In this document: piece after piece, positions 1 to 5,911 of the stretch | Position numbering within the stretch: the stretch's first letter is position 1 | How the letters are laid out: each line of letters starts with the position of its first letter | Source of the DNA: Acidobacteriaceae bacterium | GTDB taxonomy: Bacteria; Acidobacteriota; Terriglobia; Terriglobales; Acidobacteriaceae | Length of the DNA: 8,315 bases | Direction: 5' to 3' | Assembly: GCA_030044455.1 (NCBI GenBank) | Contig: JASHVU010000762.1 | Span: forward strand, 1-8,315 | Notes under the pieces: model-generated | The model's database searches: none | Seen by the model: only the letters and a program-made list of their open reading frames with translations | What the model was told of the DNA's origin: nothing | Made by a program: the position numbers and the translations under genes

Positions 1-168
1 AGCGAAGACGTTACCGACGTCTTTCCGTTCAACAGTCCGGTACCGGTAGGGACCTCAGCCTTCTACGCGACCACCCCTGTTTCGCCTCTCGACCAGCTCA
101 ACCTGACGGCTGGCCGCAGCTTCGAGGTGACGTTCAAGTTGGGACTGCTCCCTGGAAGAAGGGAATAA
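1..168 (+). CDS. C-terminal end of an unidentified protein (possibly outer-membrane beta-barrel), cut by left edge
   Basis: The first frame is open from base 1 to a TAA at 166-168, giving 55 residues of a protein that starts outside the window. The fragment has a Pro/Ser/Thr-rich stretch (SPVPVGTSAFYATTPVSPLD) followed by QLNLTAGRSFEVTFKLGL. The alternating polar/hydrophobic pattern of the last part (RSFEVTFKLGL) resembles the final strand of outer-membrane beta-barrels, such as the TonB-dependent receptors common in Acidobacteriota. It does not end on the usual aromatic residue, because LPGRRE follows. A GC-rich hairpin lies 21 nt downstream, as expected for the end of a transcription unit. 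That it is coding is likely from the codon pattern. The family is a guess from a short tail, and no domain can be named with confidence. Confidence 0.6.
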   Translation, partial: SEDVTDVFPFNSPVPVGTSAFYATTPVSPLDQLNLTAGRSFEVTFKLGLLPGRRE

Positions 169-189
169 GTCCTCACGCAAGCGATAGTC

Positions 190-217
190 CGGCCCGCCCT
201 GACGAATGGGTGGGCCG
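190..217 (+). terminator. Probable intrinsic terminator or REP-like hairpin
   Basis: A 10-bp stem (190-199 with 208-217, one G-U pair) encloses an 8-nt loop (200-207). The arms read CGGCCCGCCC and GGGTGGGCCG. The stem is followed by a modestly T-rich tract (TCCTGTCTTT). It sits between the stop at 168 and the next start at 300. An outer 5-bp match (CGCAA 176-180 with TTGCG 226-230) extends the symmetry to 55 nt. The weak T-tract makes it an imperfect intrinsic terminator, so a dispersed repeat element is an alternative reading. Confidence 0.55.
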
Positions 218-277
218 TCCTGTCTTTGCGAGCCGGCTGCACCTGCCAGGGTCTGCCGAAGGGCAGCGCGGCCAAGC

Positions 278-283
278 TAAACT
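278..283 (+). promoter_or_regulatory. Possible -10 element upstream of lptFG
   Basis: TAAACT lies 16 nt before the GTG start at 300 and is the only AT-rich hexamer in this GC-rich gap. No convincing -35 is visible at 16-18 nt spacing. The assignment rests on composition and position only. Confidence 0.25.
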
Positions 284-299
284 GTTTACAGGCAAATCC

Positions 300-2675
300 G
301 TGCGTATCCTCACCCGATATATCCTCGGCGAGATTCTTTCCCACACCTTCATCGGGTGCGCGCTCTTCACCTTCATCCTCTTTATGCCCAATCTGCCTCA
401 CATTCTCGAGGTAGTGGTGCGAAACAGCTCAACGCTCTCCGATGTTTTTGAGATCTTTCTGCTCACGCTGCCGAATCTGCTCAAGTACACGATTCCCATG
501 TCGGTTCTGGTGGGCGTACTGCTGGGTTTGAGCCGCATGGCCGCAGACAGCGAAATCATCGCCATGCGCGCCTCGGGCCTGGGCATCGGCTACTTTGTGC
601 GCGTCTCGGGTATCGTGGCAGCCGCCGGAACACTGCTGGGTGTGGCCAACACGCTCTATGTTGCGCCGCGCGCCAACCGCGCAATCCTCAGCATGGAGCA
701 GGCCCTCGAAACCTCGCAGGCCTCCTATGAAATTCAGCCGCGCGTCTTCTATGAGGACTTCAAGAACGCCGTTCTCTACGTGCAAAACGTGCACTCCGGC
801 GCCGGCCCATCGAACTGGGACCAGGTATTTATGGCTGACGTGAGCGATCCGGCCAACCCAAAAATCACCACGGCTGCAACGGCCACGGTTGTGAACGACG
901 GCAGCCAGGAACTGATGATGCGGCTGCGCAACGGCCTTCACGACGAGACCGTGGCCGATCAGCCGGGGGCCTCGAACATTTCAACGTTTACGACCTCTGA
1001 CATGCCTCTTTCGCTGAGCCAGACAAGCGATGTGCACCTGGGCCGCATGGATACCGCTATCTTCGCCATGCCTATAAGTTTGCTGTTGGAACGAATACAT
1101 GGGCCCGATCCGCAGCGCTTCCTGGTCGAACTGCACAACCGGTTCGCATTTCCCGCGGCCTGCATCGTGCTGATGCTGGTAGGCGTTCCGCTGGGTGCAG
1201 CTTCGCGTCGCGGCGGCCGCAGTTCCGGCTGGGTTTTCACTATCCTGCTGGTCTTTGTTTATTACTTTCTCTCTTCTGTCGGGATTGCTTTGAGCCGCCA
1301 AGGCAAGATCCCTGTTTTTGCAGGCGTGTGGTCGGCCAATATTCTGTTTGCCGCGGCCGGCTCCTTTCTGCTGTGGCAGATGGCTACCGGCGGTCGATTG
1401 CTTGCCGCTATTTCGGGATTGACGGCGCACCTGCCGCGATTCACCTTGAAGCCAAAGCCTGCAACCAACGGCTCGGGCAACGGTTTGGGCAACGGCTCGG
1501 CGTTCGGCGGTCTTCTCAATCGCTTCCAGCCCCGGGCCACAGCCGCCCACGCGCGCGGCCGCAACACGTTTCCCCGCATCCTCGATGAATACGTGGTTCG
1601 TGAATTCGCTTTCATGTTTCTGCTGGTGCTGGCGGCCTTCGTTCTGCTCATGATTGTCTTCACCTTCTTCGACCTGGTGGGCGACATCATTCGCAATCAC
1701 ATTTCGCTGGTTACGGTCGGCGACTACCTGGTGAATCTCACGCCCAGCTTGCTTTATCAGATCGCGCCGCTTGCCGTGTTGATTGCTGCGCTGGTGGTCT
1801 TCGGCGTCCTCAATCGCAATAGCGAGATCGTGGCTATGAAGGCCACCGGCATCAGCCTCTACCGATTGGTGATTCCCATCGTCTCCATTGCCCTGATCCT
1901 CGCCATTAGCCTATTTCTCTTCGACCAGTATTACCTGCCGCAGGCCAACCGCAGGCAGGAGGCGCTCCGCAACATTATCAAAGGCCGCCCGCCGCAAACC
2001 TACCTGCATCCAGAACAGACGTGGATCTTCGGCCAGCCCAAACCCGGCGAACCGGCCCGCATCTTCTATTACCAGTTCTTCGATCCCAATCGCAATGAGT
2101 TTGCCAATCTCTCGGTCTTCGAGTTCAATCCCCAAACCTTTGCGCTCACGCGGCGCATTTTTGCCGGCCGCGCCGTTTGGGACGACGATTCAGATTCTTG
2201 GAAGTTCGAGAATGGCTGGGTGCGCGACATCGAGGGCGGAAACGTGAAGGATTACCGCACCTTTCTTTCCACCACGTTCGCCGAAGTGCACGAGCCACCC
2301 GACTACTTCGAGAAAGAAGACCTGCTGGCGCCGGAGATGAACTTTGCGCAACTTGAGAAATACGTGCGCGACCTGCAGCAGAGCGGTTTCGACACTATGC
2401 GCCTGCGTGTGGCGCTGTGGCACAAGCTGGCTTACCCGCTGGTTGCCGTGGTGATGGCTGTGCTGGCCATTCCGTTCGCTCTGTCCATGGGGCGGCGCGG
2501 GTCTCTGAGCGGAATCGCCATAGCCATCTCGGTTGCCCTGGCGTTCTATGTAGTGGATGGACTCTTCGCCTCAATGGGTTACGTGAATTATCTGCCCGCG
2601 ACCATGGCCGCCTGGTCGTCAGACATTTTGTTCGGCCTGGTGGGCGGCTACCTGCTGCTCAGGACGCCAACTTAG
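300..2675 (+). CDS. lptFG: LptF-LptG fusion: LPS export permease (YjgP/YjgQ family, two modules in one chain)
   Basis: This is an inner-membrane permease that, with the LptB ATPase, extracts lipopolysaccharide and passes it to the periplasmic Lpt bridge. The 791 residues contain two complete YjgP/YjgQ modules. The LptF-like half is about residues 1-365 and starts RILTRYILGEILSH. The LptG-like half is about 425-791 and starts RILDEYVVREF. Each has paired N-terminal membrane helices, a cytoplasmic coupling motif (SEIIAMRASG at 84-93; NSEIVAMKATG at 507-517), a periplasmic beta-rich domain, and C-terminal helices (ELHNRFAFPAAC near 277; LWHKLAYPLVAV near 706). A Gly/Asn/Pro-rich linker covers about 380-425. 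Separate LptF and LptG proteins are usually about 350-370 residues each, so nothing appears missing. I chose the GTG at 300 because it places RILTRYIL at the family's usual N-terminus. An in-frame GTG at 210 would add 30 residues translated from the hairpin region. No clear Shine-Dalgarno is present. lptB is not in the window. Confidence 0.93.
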   Translation: MRILTRYILGEILSHTFIGCALFTFILFMPNLPHILEVVVRNSSTLSDVFEIFLLTLPNLLKYTIPMSVLVGVLLGLSRMAADSEIIAMRASGLGIGYFVRVSGIVAAAGTLLGVANTLYVAPRANRAILSMEQALETSQASYEIQPRVFYEDFKNAVLYVQNVHSGAGPSNWDQVFMADVSDPANPKITTAATATVVNDGSQELMMRLRNGLHDETVADQPGASNISTFTTSDMPLSLSQTSDVHLGRMDTAIFAMPISLLLERIHGPDPQRFLVELHNRFAFPAACIVLMLVGVPLGAASRRGGRSSGWVFTILLVFVYYFLSSVGIALSRQGKIPVFAGVWSANILFAAAGSFLLWQMATGGRLLAAISGLTAHLPRFTLKPKPATNGSGNGLGNGSAFGGLLNRFQPRATAAHARGRNTFPRILDEYVVREFAFMFLLVLAAFVLLMIVFTFFDLVGDIIRNHISLVTVGDYLVNLTPSLLYQIAPLAVLIAALVVFGVLNRNSEIVAMKATGISLYRLVIPIVSIALILAISLFLFDQYYLPQANRRQEALRNIIKGRPPQTYLHPEQTWIFGQPKPGEPARIFYYQFFDPNRNEFANLSVFEFNPQTFALTRRIFAGRAVWDDDSDSWKFENGWVRDIEGGNVKDYRTFLSTTFAEVHEPPDYFEKEDLLAPEMNFAQLEKYVRDLQQSGFDTMRLRVALWHKLAYPLVAVVMAVLAIPFALSMGRRGSLSGIAIAISVALAFYVVDGLFASMGYVNYLPATMAAWSSDILFGLVGGYLLLRTPT
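1465..1500 (+). repeat. 12-bp tandem repeat (3 copies) in the LptF-LptG linker
   Basis: Three adjacent 12-bp units (1465-1476, 1477-1488, 1489-1500) read CCAACGGCTCGG, GCAACGGTTTGG and GCAACGGCTCGG. They keep the reading frame and encode N-G-S-G, N-G-L-G and N-G-S, part of the flexible Gly/Asn linker (about residues 390-400). Because the unit is a multiple of three, copy-number change would lengthen or shorten the linker without a frameshift. Confidence 0.8.
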
Positions 2676-2701
2676 CGCGTTCGCGGCGCCGCACCATTCC
2701 G

Positions 2702-3586
2702 CTATTGCTGGCCCAATGTGTCGTTATACGAGTGCCGTGCCCATCCGCCGTACAAGGCATTCGATCCATTTGCCTCGTCCAGAACCTGGAGCATCTGGGG
2801 CAACAGATCGCCGTAGTCCGGGGTGCGCAAGCCAATCGTTATCCTGGCGAGTTGTGATGCGTCCAGGCCCTCTGCCGCCATTTGCAGATACTTTTCGCTT
2901 TCGCTCCTTAGTTTGGCGGCCTTCTCATCCGCGCTCCGGCCATCATTCGGGCTGCTCAATTCATACAGCATCAGCGTCATGTCTGGGAGCGACGTCAGCA
3001 GCGTCCTTCTCTGGTCGCGGCTGCCTTTCAGGAGCTTGGTTTGAATGTCCGCATTCACCGTCAGGCCGAATTGCGTCGCAAGCTGCCTTACCTGCGTGAA
3101 TGCGTTCACCAGTCCCGGAAGGAACGCAAGATTGCCTGCCCCCTTGTTCTCAGGACGCTGCTGTGGCTCAATGTCGAGATGAACGCCGTCAAAGCGTTCA
3201 TTGAAATGTTTCTGGTTGAAGTCCCCGATCGCACCCACCTCTCCAAGCAGCTTGTTGAGGTGCGCGCCTCCCTCGTCGGCATCAGTGCTCGAAAACAGAG
3301 CGTCAATGCGAATATTCGCAGCGTGCAACACGCCAATCAGGTGAGCGAGACGGCCCTGCCCGGTCCCGTCCATGCTGCCGTTTACCGAAATGTAGATCTC
3401 GTTGATGGTGTTTGCCTGACAAAAATCCCTCAGCTTTTCAGTTGCGTCTGGCTGCGCCAGCACCGATGGGCTCTTCCAAACCCACATTGCATGGACAGGT
3501 CGATTGCTTGCGGCGATCGCCGGGAACGCGATCGACGCGAAGAGCGCTCCCGCAATCATCCCAATCAATGCCCTTGACGAGCTCAA
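2702..3586 (-). CDS. Secreted protein, predicted (beta/alpha)8-barrel, glycoside-hydrolase-like; function unknown
   Basis: The product is 294 residues starting at TTG (3584-3586), chosen because a perfect AGGAGG lies 6 nt upstream and translation then begins with a signal peptide. That peptide has Arg5, a hydrophobic core at about 6-21, and likely cleavage after AIA or AIAA near 25-26. The mature part shows eight strand-like segments in order: MWVWKS (34-39), INEIYISVNG, IRIDALF, FDGVHLDIEP (132-141), LTVNADI, MTLMLYEL, ARITIGLRT and ALYGGWARHSY. This spacing fits a TIM barrel. DGVHLDIE (133-140) matches the GH18-type DGxxxDxE pattern, with Glu140 where the catalytic acid would be and His136 in place of the usual middle Asp. 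The C-terminal Trp-containing strand is also typical of glycosidase barrels. I do not recognise a named family; glycan binding or hydrolysis is inference. The gene converges on lptFG with a 26-nt gap and diverges from the small gene at 3746. Confidence 0.8.
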   Translation of the reverse strand: MSSSRALIGMIAGALFASIAFPAIAASNRPVHAMWVWKSPSVLAQPDATEKLRDFCQANTINEIYISVNGSMDGTGQGRLAHLIGVLHAANIRIDALFSSTDADEGGAHLNKLLGEVGAIGDFNQKHFNERFDGVHLDIEPQQRPENKGAGNLAFLPGLVNAFTQVRQLATQFGLTVNADIQTKLLKGSRDQRRTLLTSLPDMTLMLYELSSPNDGRSADEKAAKLRSESEKYLQMAAEGLDASQLARITIGLRTPDYGDLLPQMLQVLDEANGSNALYGGWARHSYNDTLGQQ

Positions 3587-3592
3587 GAGGTT

Positions 3593-3598
3593 CCTCCT
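3593..3598 (-). promoter_or_regulatory. Shine-Dalgarno AGGAGG that fixes a TTG start
   Basis: On the minus strand AGGAGG is followed by 6 nt and then TTG at 3586. This is the strongest ribosome-binding site in the window. It rules out the upstream in-frame ATG at 3634, which would translate through the site itself and bury the signal peptide behind 16 extra residues. Confidence 0.8.
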
Positions 3599-3644
3599 TT
3601 GGGTGTGGATGAGACCACGATACCCGCGGCCCAATCATCTTCAC

Positions 3645-3663
3645 ATTCGTTTGCCTAACGAAT
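3645..3663. promoter_or_regulatory. Hyphenated palindrome in divergent intergenic region, candidate operator
   Basis: ATTCGTT (3645-3651) and AACGAAT (3657-3663) are perfect 7-bp inverted arms around a 5-nt centre (TGCCT). It lies in the 159-bp gap between divergently transcribed genes. On the minus strand it overlaps a TTGATT hexamer (3666 to 3661) that could act as a -35 for the secreted-protein gene, although the matching -10 is poor. A dimeric repressor site is the simplest reading; a small RNA hairpin is an alternative. Confidence 0.4.
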
Positions 3664-3695
3664 CAAGGGGCTTCTGTCGATTCGGGGTTGATTCC

Positions 3696-3716
3696 GGTGG
3701 TCGGTGTTCGGTGGTC
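3696..3716 (+). repeat. Heptamer tandem repeat (3 copies)
   Basis: Three contiguous 7-bp units (GGTGGTC, GGTGTTC, GGTGGTC) lie in the divergent intergenic region, 29 nt before the ATG at 3746. Seven-base units cannot be coding-driven here because no gene covers them. They could be a dispersed short tandem repeat or a set of protein-binding half-sites. Confidence 0.6.
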
Positions 3717-3719
3717 AGA

Positions 3720-3725
3720 GATAAT
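3720..3725 (+). promoter_or_regulatory. Possible -10 element for the small gene/ABC exporter operon
   Basis: GATAAT matches five of six bases of the sigma70 -10 consensus and ends 20 nt before the ATG at 3746. No recognisable -35 is seen at 17-nt spacing, where the heptamer repeat lies instead. Confidence 0.35.
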
Positions 3726-3745
3726 TACTCTTGGCGAAATATCCA

Positions 3746-4111
3746 ATGGAACTCACCACGCTCTTTCGCCCTGTTGGCGGCAATGAACTCGACTTAGTCC
3801 GCGAAAGCGGATGGCGCGCGTTTCCCCAGCGATTGCCGGAGCAGCCAATCTTTTACCCGGTATTGAACGAGGAGTATGCCACGCAAATTGCGCGGGACTG
3901 GAATACTCGGGACGGCGGGACGGGATACGTTCTGCGCTTTGAGGTCGAGACCGAGTATCTCAAACAATTTCCCATCCAGACGGCGGGTTCGCGCATCCAT
4001 CAGGAGTACTGGATTTCGGCGGATCGGCTCGACGAATTCAACCGGCACATCGCCGGCTCGATTGAAGTGGTAAGTGAATTTCGCGGGCGGTCAACTGACC
4101 CCGTAGAATAA
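3746..4111 (+). CDS. Small conserved protein, ADP-ribosyltransferase-like by pattern; function unknown
   Basis: This 121-residue soluble protein has no signal peptide and no membrane segment. It belongs to a conserved family of about 120 residues that I recall starting MELTTLYRPVG, with a central RLPEQPIFYPVLNEEYA block and a late HQEYWI block. Databases often label it 'ADP-ribosylation/crystallin J1', a name its length does not support. Its layout resembles the ADP-ribosyltransferase fold: an early strand with Arg (LFRPVG, Arg8), a central loop-helix (NEEYATQIARDW, 41-52), strand YVLRFEV (61-67), and a late strand with Glu (HQEYWI, Glu87). That resemblance is inference. The ATG at 3746 is chosen because it gives the expected MELTTL start. 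An in-frame TTG at 3731 would add five residues. Neither start has a good Shine-Dalgarno. The stop is 5 nt before the ABC transporter start, so the two genes are probably co-transcribed. Confidence 0.85.
   Translation: MELTTLFRPVGGNELDLVRESGWRAFPQRLPEQPIFYPVLNEEYATQIARDWNTRDGGTGYVLRFEVETEYLKQFPIQTAGSRIHQEYWISADRLDEFNRHIAGSIEVVSEFRGRSTDPVE
4104..4109 (+). promoter_or_regulatory. -10-like TAGAAT just before the ABC exporter start
   Basis: TAGAAT matches five of six bases of the -10 consensus and ends 7 nt before the ATG at 4117, so a transcript from it would be leaderless or nearly so. It overlaps the stop codon of the upstream gene. No -35 is evident. It may be an internal promoter or chance. 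Confidence 0.25.
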
Positions 4112-4116
4112 GACTT

Positions 4117-5871
4117 ATGCTTCGCGACCTGGCCCCGCTCTTCAAGTACATGCGCCGCTACCGCTGGGGCTACGTGTGGGGCACGCTGGCCTGCATCACG
4201 ACCAACATCATCTGGGTTCAATTTCCGCGCGTGCTGGGTGACGCGATTGACACCATCGCTAAAGGCACAACCCATCGGGTCATCCTGTATTTTGCCGGAC
4301 TGATTGTCCTCATCGCGCTCAGTAAGGGAGTCTTCCTCTACGCGCAGCGCTGGATTCTGATCTGCATCTCGCGCGATATCGAGTACGACATTCGCAACGA
4401 GCTGTTTGTGAAGCTCGAGGCGCAGGATACGGGCTTTTACCAGCGTTACCGCACCGGCGACCTGATGGCCCGCATGACCAACGATTTGAATGCGGTTCGC
4501 ATGCTGCTGGGTCCGGGCCTGATGTACAGCGCGAACACCATCTTCCTGAGCCTGTTCGCGCTGTTCTACCTGCTGCACTATAGCCCCTATCTCACGCTGG
4601 TGGCGCTGGCTCCCATGCCCATCGCCAGCATTCTCGTTCAATATTTCGGCAGCCTCATCCACACCCGGTTCGAACGCATCCAGGCCAGCTTCTCCGACAT
4701 CTCGGCGCAGGCGCAGGAAAACTACACCGGCGTGCGGCTCATTCGCGCCTTTGTACGCGAGAAGTCTGAGATCGGGCGCTTCGAGAGGCTCAATCGGGAG
4801 TACATCAGGCGCGCGTTGCGGCTGGTGCAGTTGATGGGCATGCTGTGGCCCACGCTCGAATTCATCCTCGGCATCTCGATGGTGATTACGCTGCTCGCCG
4901 GCGGCCACCTGGTCATCGAGCATCGCATCACGGTGGGCGATTTCATCGGCTTCAACACCTATATGCTGCAGCTCATCTGGCCTATTATCGCCGTGGGCTG
5001 GGTGGTGAACATCTTCCAGCGCGGCACCGCATCGGTGAAACGCATCCATGAATTAATGGAGGCCGTCCCCGCCATCTCCGACCACAGCTCCGCCGTTTCA
5101 CTCTTTGGAAAAGAGCGGAGGCTCGACGGAGAGATCGAATTCCGCAACCTCAATTTCAGCTATGGCGACACATCGGTTCTCAAAAACATCTCGCTGAAGA
5201 TTCCGGCGGGCTCCAGCCTGGCGATCGTGGGGCCGACCGGCTCGGGTAAAACTACGCTGGTGAACCTGATCCCCCGGCTCTACGATGCGCCCCAAGGCGC
5301 GCTTCTTGTCGATGGACGGCCGGTGACCGATTACCCTCTCGAGGTGCTGCGCCGCAACATCGGCATGGTCCCGCAAGAGACTTTTCTCTTCAGCGAAACC
5401 ATCCGCGAGAATCTGGCCTTTGGCGCTCCGCAAGCCACCGCTGACGATTTGATGCGAGCCGCCGAGGCAGCCCATATCCGCCTCGAATTCGAGGAGTTTC
5501 CGCAGGGCTTTGAAACCATGGTCGGCGAGCGCGGCGTCACCCTCTCAGGCGGGCAGAAACAGCGCTCTGCCATCGCCCGCGCGCTCCTGCGCCGGCCCTC
5601 AATCCTCATCCTTGACGACGCGCTGGCCAGCGTGGATACCTACACCGAAGAGCGCATCCTGGGCGGCTTGCGCAATTACACGGCTGCCTCAACCACGATT
5701 CTCATCTCGCACCGCGTCTCCACGGTTCGAAATGCAGACCAGATCGCAGTCCTCAATCGCGGACGCATCGTGGAGCTGGGCACGCACGACGAACTGCTGG
5801 CGCGCGACGGCTACTATGCCAGCCTCTTCCAAAAACAGCAGCTTGAAGAAGAGCTGACGGTAGCAGGGTAA
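4117..5871 (+). CDS. ABC exporter half-transporter (fused permease and ATPase), MdlA/YheI/TM287-like
   Basis: This 584-residue protein combines a six-helix exporter membrane domain (about 15-310) with a nucleotide-binding domain (about 335-575). Motifs are complete: A-loop Tyr349, Walker A GPTGSGKTT (372-380), Q-loop Gln420, signature LSGGQKQR (476-483), Walker B ILILD (496-500), D-loop SVD and switch His532. The residue after Walker B is Asp501 (codon 5617-5619), not the usual catalytic Glu. That substitution is known in the degenerate-site subunit of heterodimeric exporters (TM287, YheI/BmrC) and, as I recall, in MdlA. The N-terminal region (LFKYMRRYRWGYVWG) and RTGDLMARMTNDLNAVRM also fit this branch. 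Such proteins export drugs, lipids or peptides; the substrate cannot be read here. The expected Glu-bearing partner is not adjacent. The start is 5 nt after the upstream stop, with no clear Shine-Dalgarno, so coupling is likely. It converges on fliS. Confidence 0.93.
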   Translation: MLRDLAPLFKYMRRYRWGYVWGTLACITTNIIWVQFPRVLGDAIDTIAKGTTHRVILYFAGLIVLIALSKGVFLYAQRWILICISRDIEYDIRNELFVKLEAQDTGFYQRYRTGDLMARMTNDLNAVRMLLGPGLMYSANTIFLSLFALFYLLHYSPYLTLVALAPMPIASILVQYFGSLIHTRFERIQASFSDISAQAQENYTGVRLIRAFVREKSEIGRFERLNREYIRRALRLVQLMGMLWPTLEFILGISMVITLLAGGHLVIEHRITVGDFIGFNTYMLQLIWPIIAVGWVVNIFQRGTASVKRIHELMEAVPAISDHSSAVSLFGKERRLDGEIEFRNLNFSYGDTSVLKNISLKIPAGSSLAIVGPTGSGKTTLVNLIPRLYDAPQGALLVDGRPVTDYPLEVLRRNIGMVPQETFLFSETIRENLAFGAPQATADDLMRAAEAAHIRLEFEEFPQGFETMVGERGVTLSGGQKQRSAIARALLRRPSILILDDALASVDTYTEERILGGLRNYTAASTTILISHRVSTVRNADQIAVLNRGRIVELGTHDELLARDGYYASLFQKQQLEEELTVAG

Positions 5872-5911
5872 TAGCGAGTCGGCAGGTTGCCCAGTCAGCA
5901 AGACGGCGCGC

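Noticed and set aside
210..299. A GTG at 210 in frame with lptFG, giving a 30-residue longer protein
   Set aside because: The extension is translated from the terminator-like hairpin, has no family resemblance, and the GTG at 300 puts RILTRYIL at the expected N-terminus.
981..1700. A 239-codon open frame on the minus strand opposite lptFG
   Set aside because: It is antisense to conserved LptF/LptG modules, with no recognisable domain and a composition typical of a shadow frame.
2676..2701. The GCGGCGCCGC palindrome (2683-2692) as a terminator between lptFG and the convergent gene
   Set aside because: It is a 10-bp self-complementary word with no loop and no T-tract, which is common by chance in GC-rich DNA.
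3041..3577. A 178-codon plus-strand frame opposite the secreted-protein gene
   Set aside because: The minus strand here has a strong ribosome-binding site, a signal peptide and a coherent fold pattern. The plus-strand translation shows none of these.
3587..3634. An upstream ATG at 3634 for the secreted-protein gene
   Set aside because: It would translate through the AGGAGG site and put 16 charged residues before the signal peptide. The TTG at 3586 has ideal spacing.
4000..5049. A 349-codon open frame on the minus strand opposite the ABC exporter
   Set aside because: It is antisense to a complete, motif-rich ABC transporter gene. Its translation is His/Gln/Asp/Glu-rich low-information sequence typical of antisense frames in GC-rich genes.
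4117..5871. Naming the ABC exporter MsbA because an LPS permease is nearby
   Set aside because: Asp after Walker B and the N-terminal sequence fit the MdlA/YheI/TM287 branch better. The genes are separated by an oppositely oriented gene, so there is no operon link to lptFG.
5872..5911. A bidirectional terminator between the ABC exporter and fliS
   Set aside because: Only a 4-bp stem (GGCA/TGCC at 5881-5891) and a 5-bp stem reaching into fliS (5902-5906/5917-5921) can be drawn, with no T-tract on either strand.
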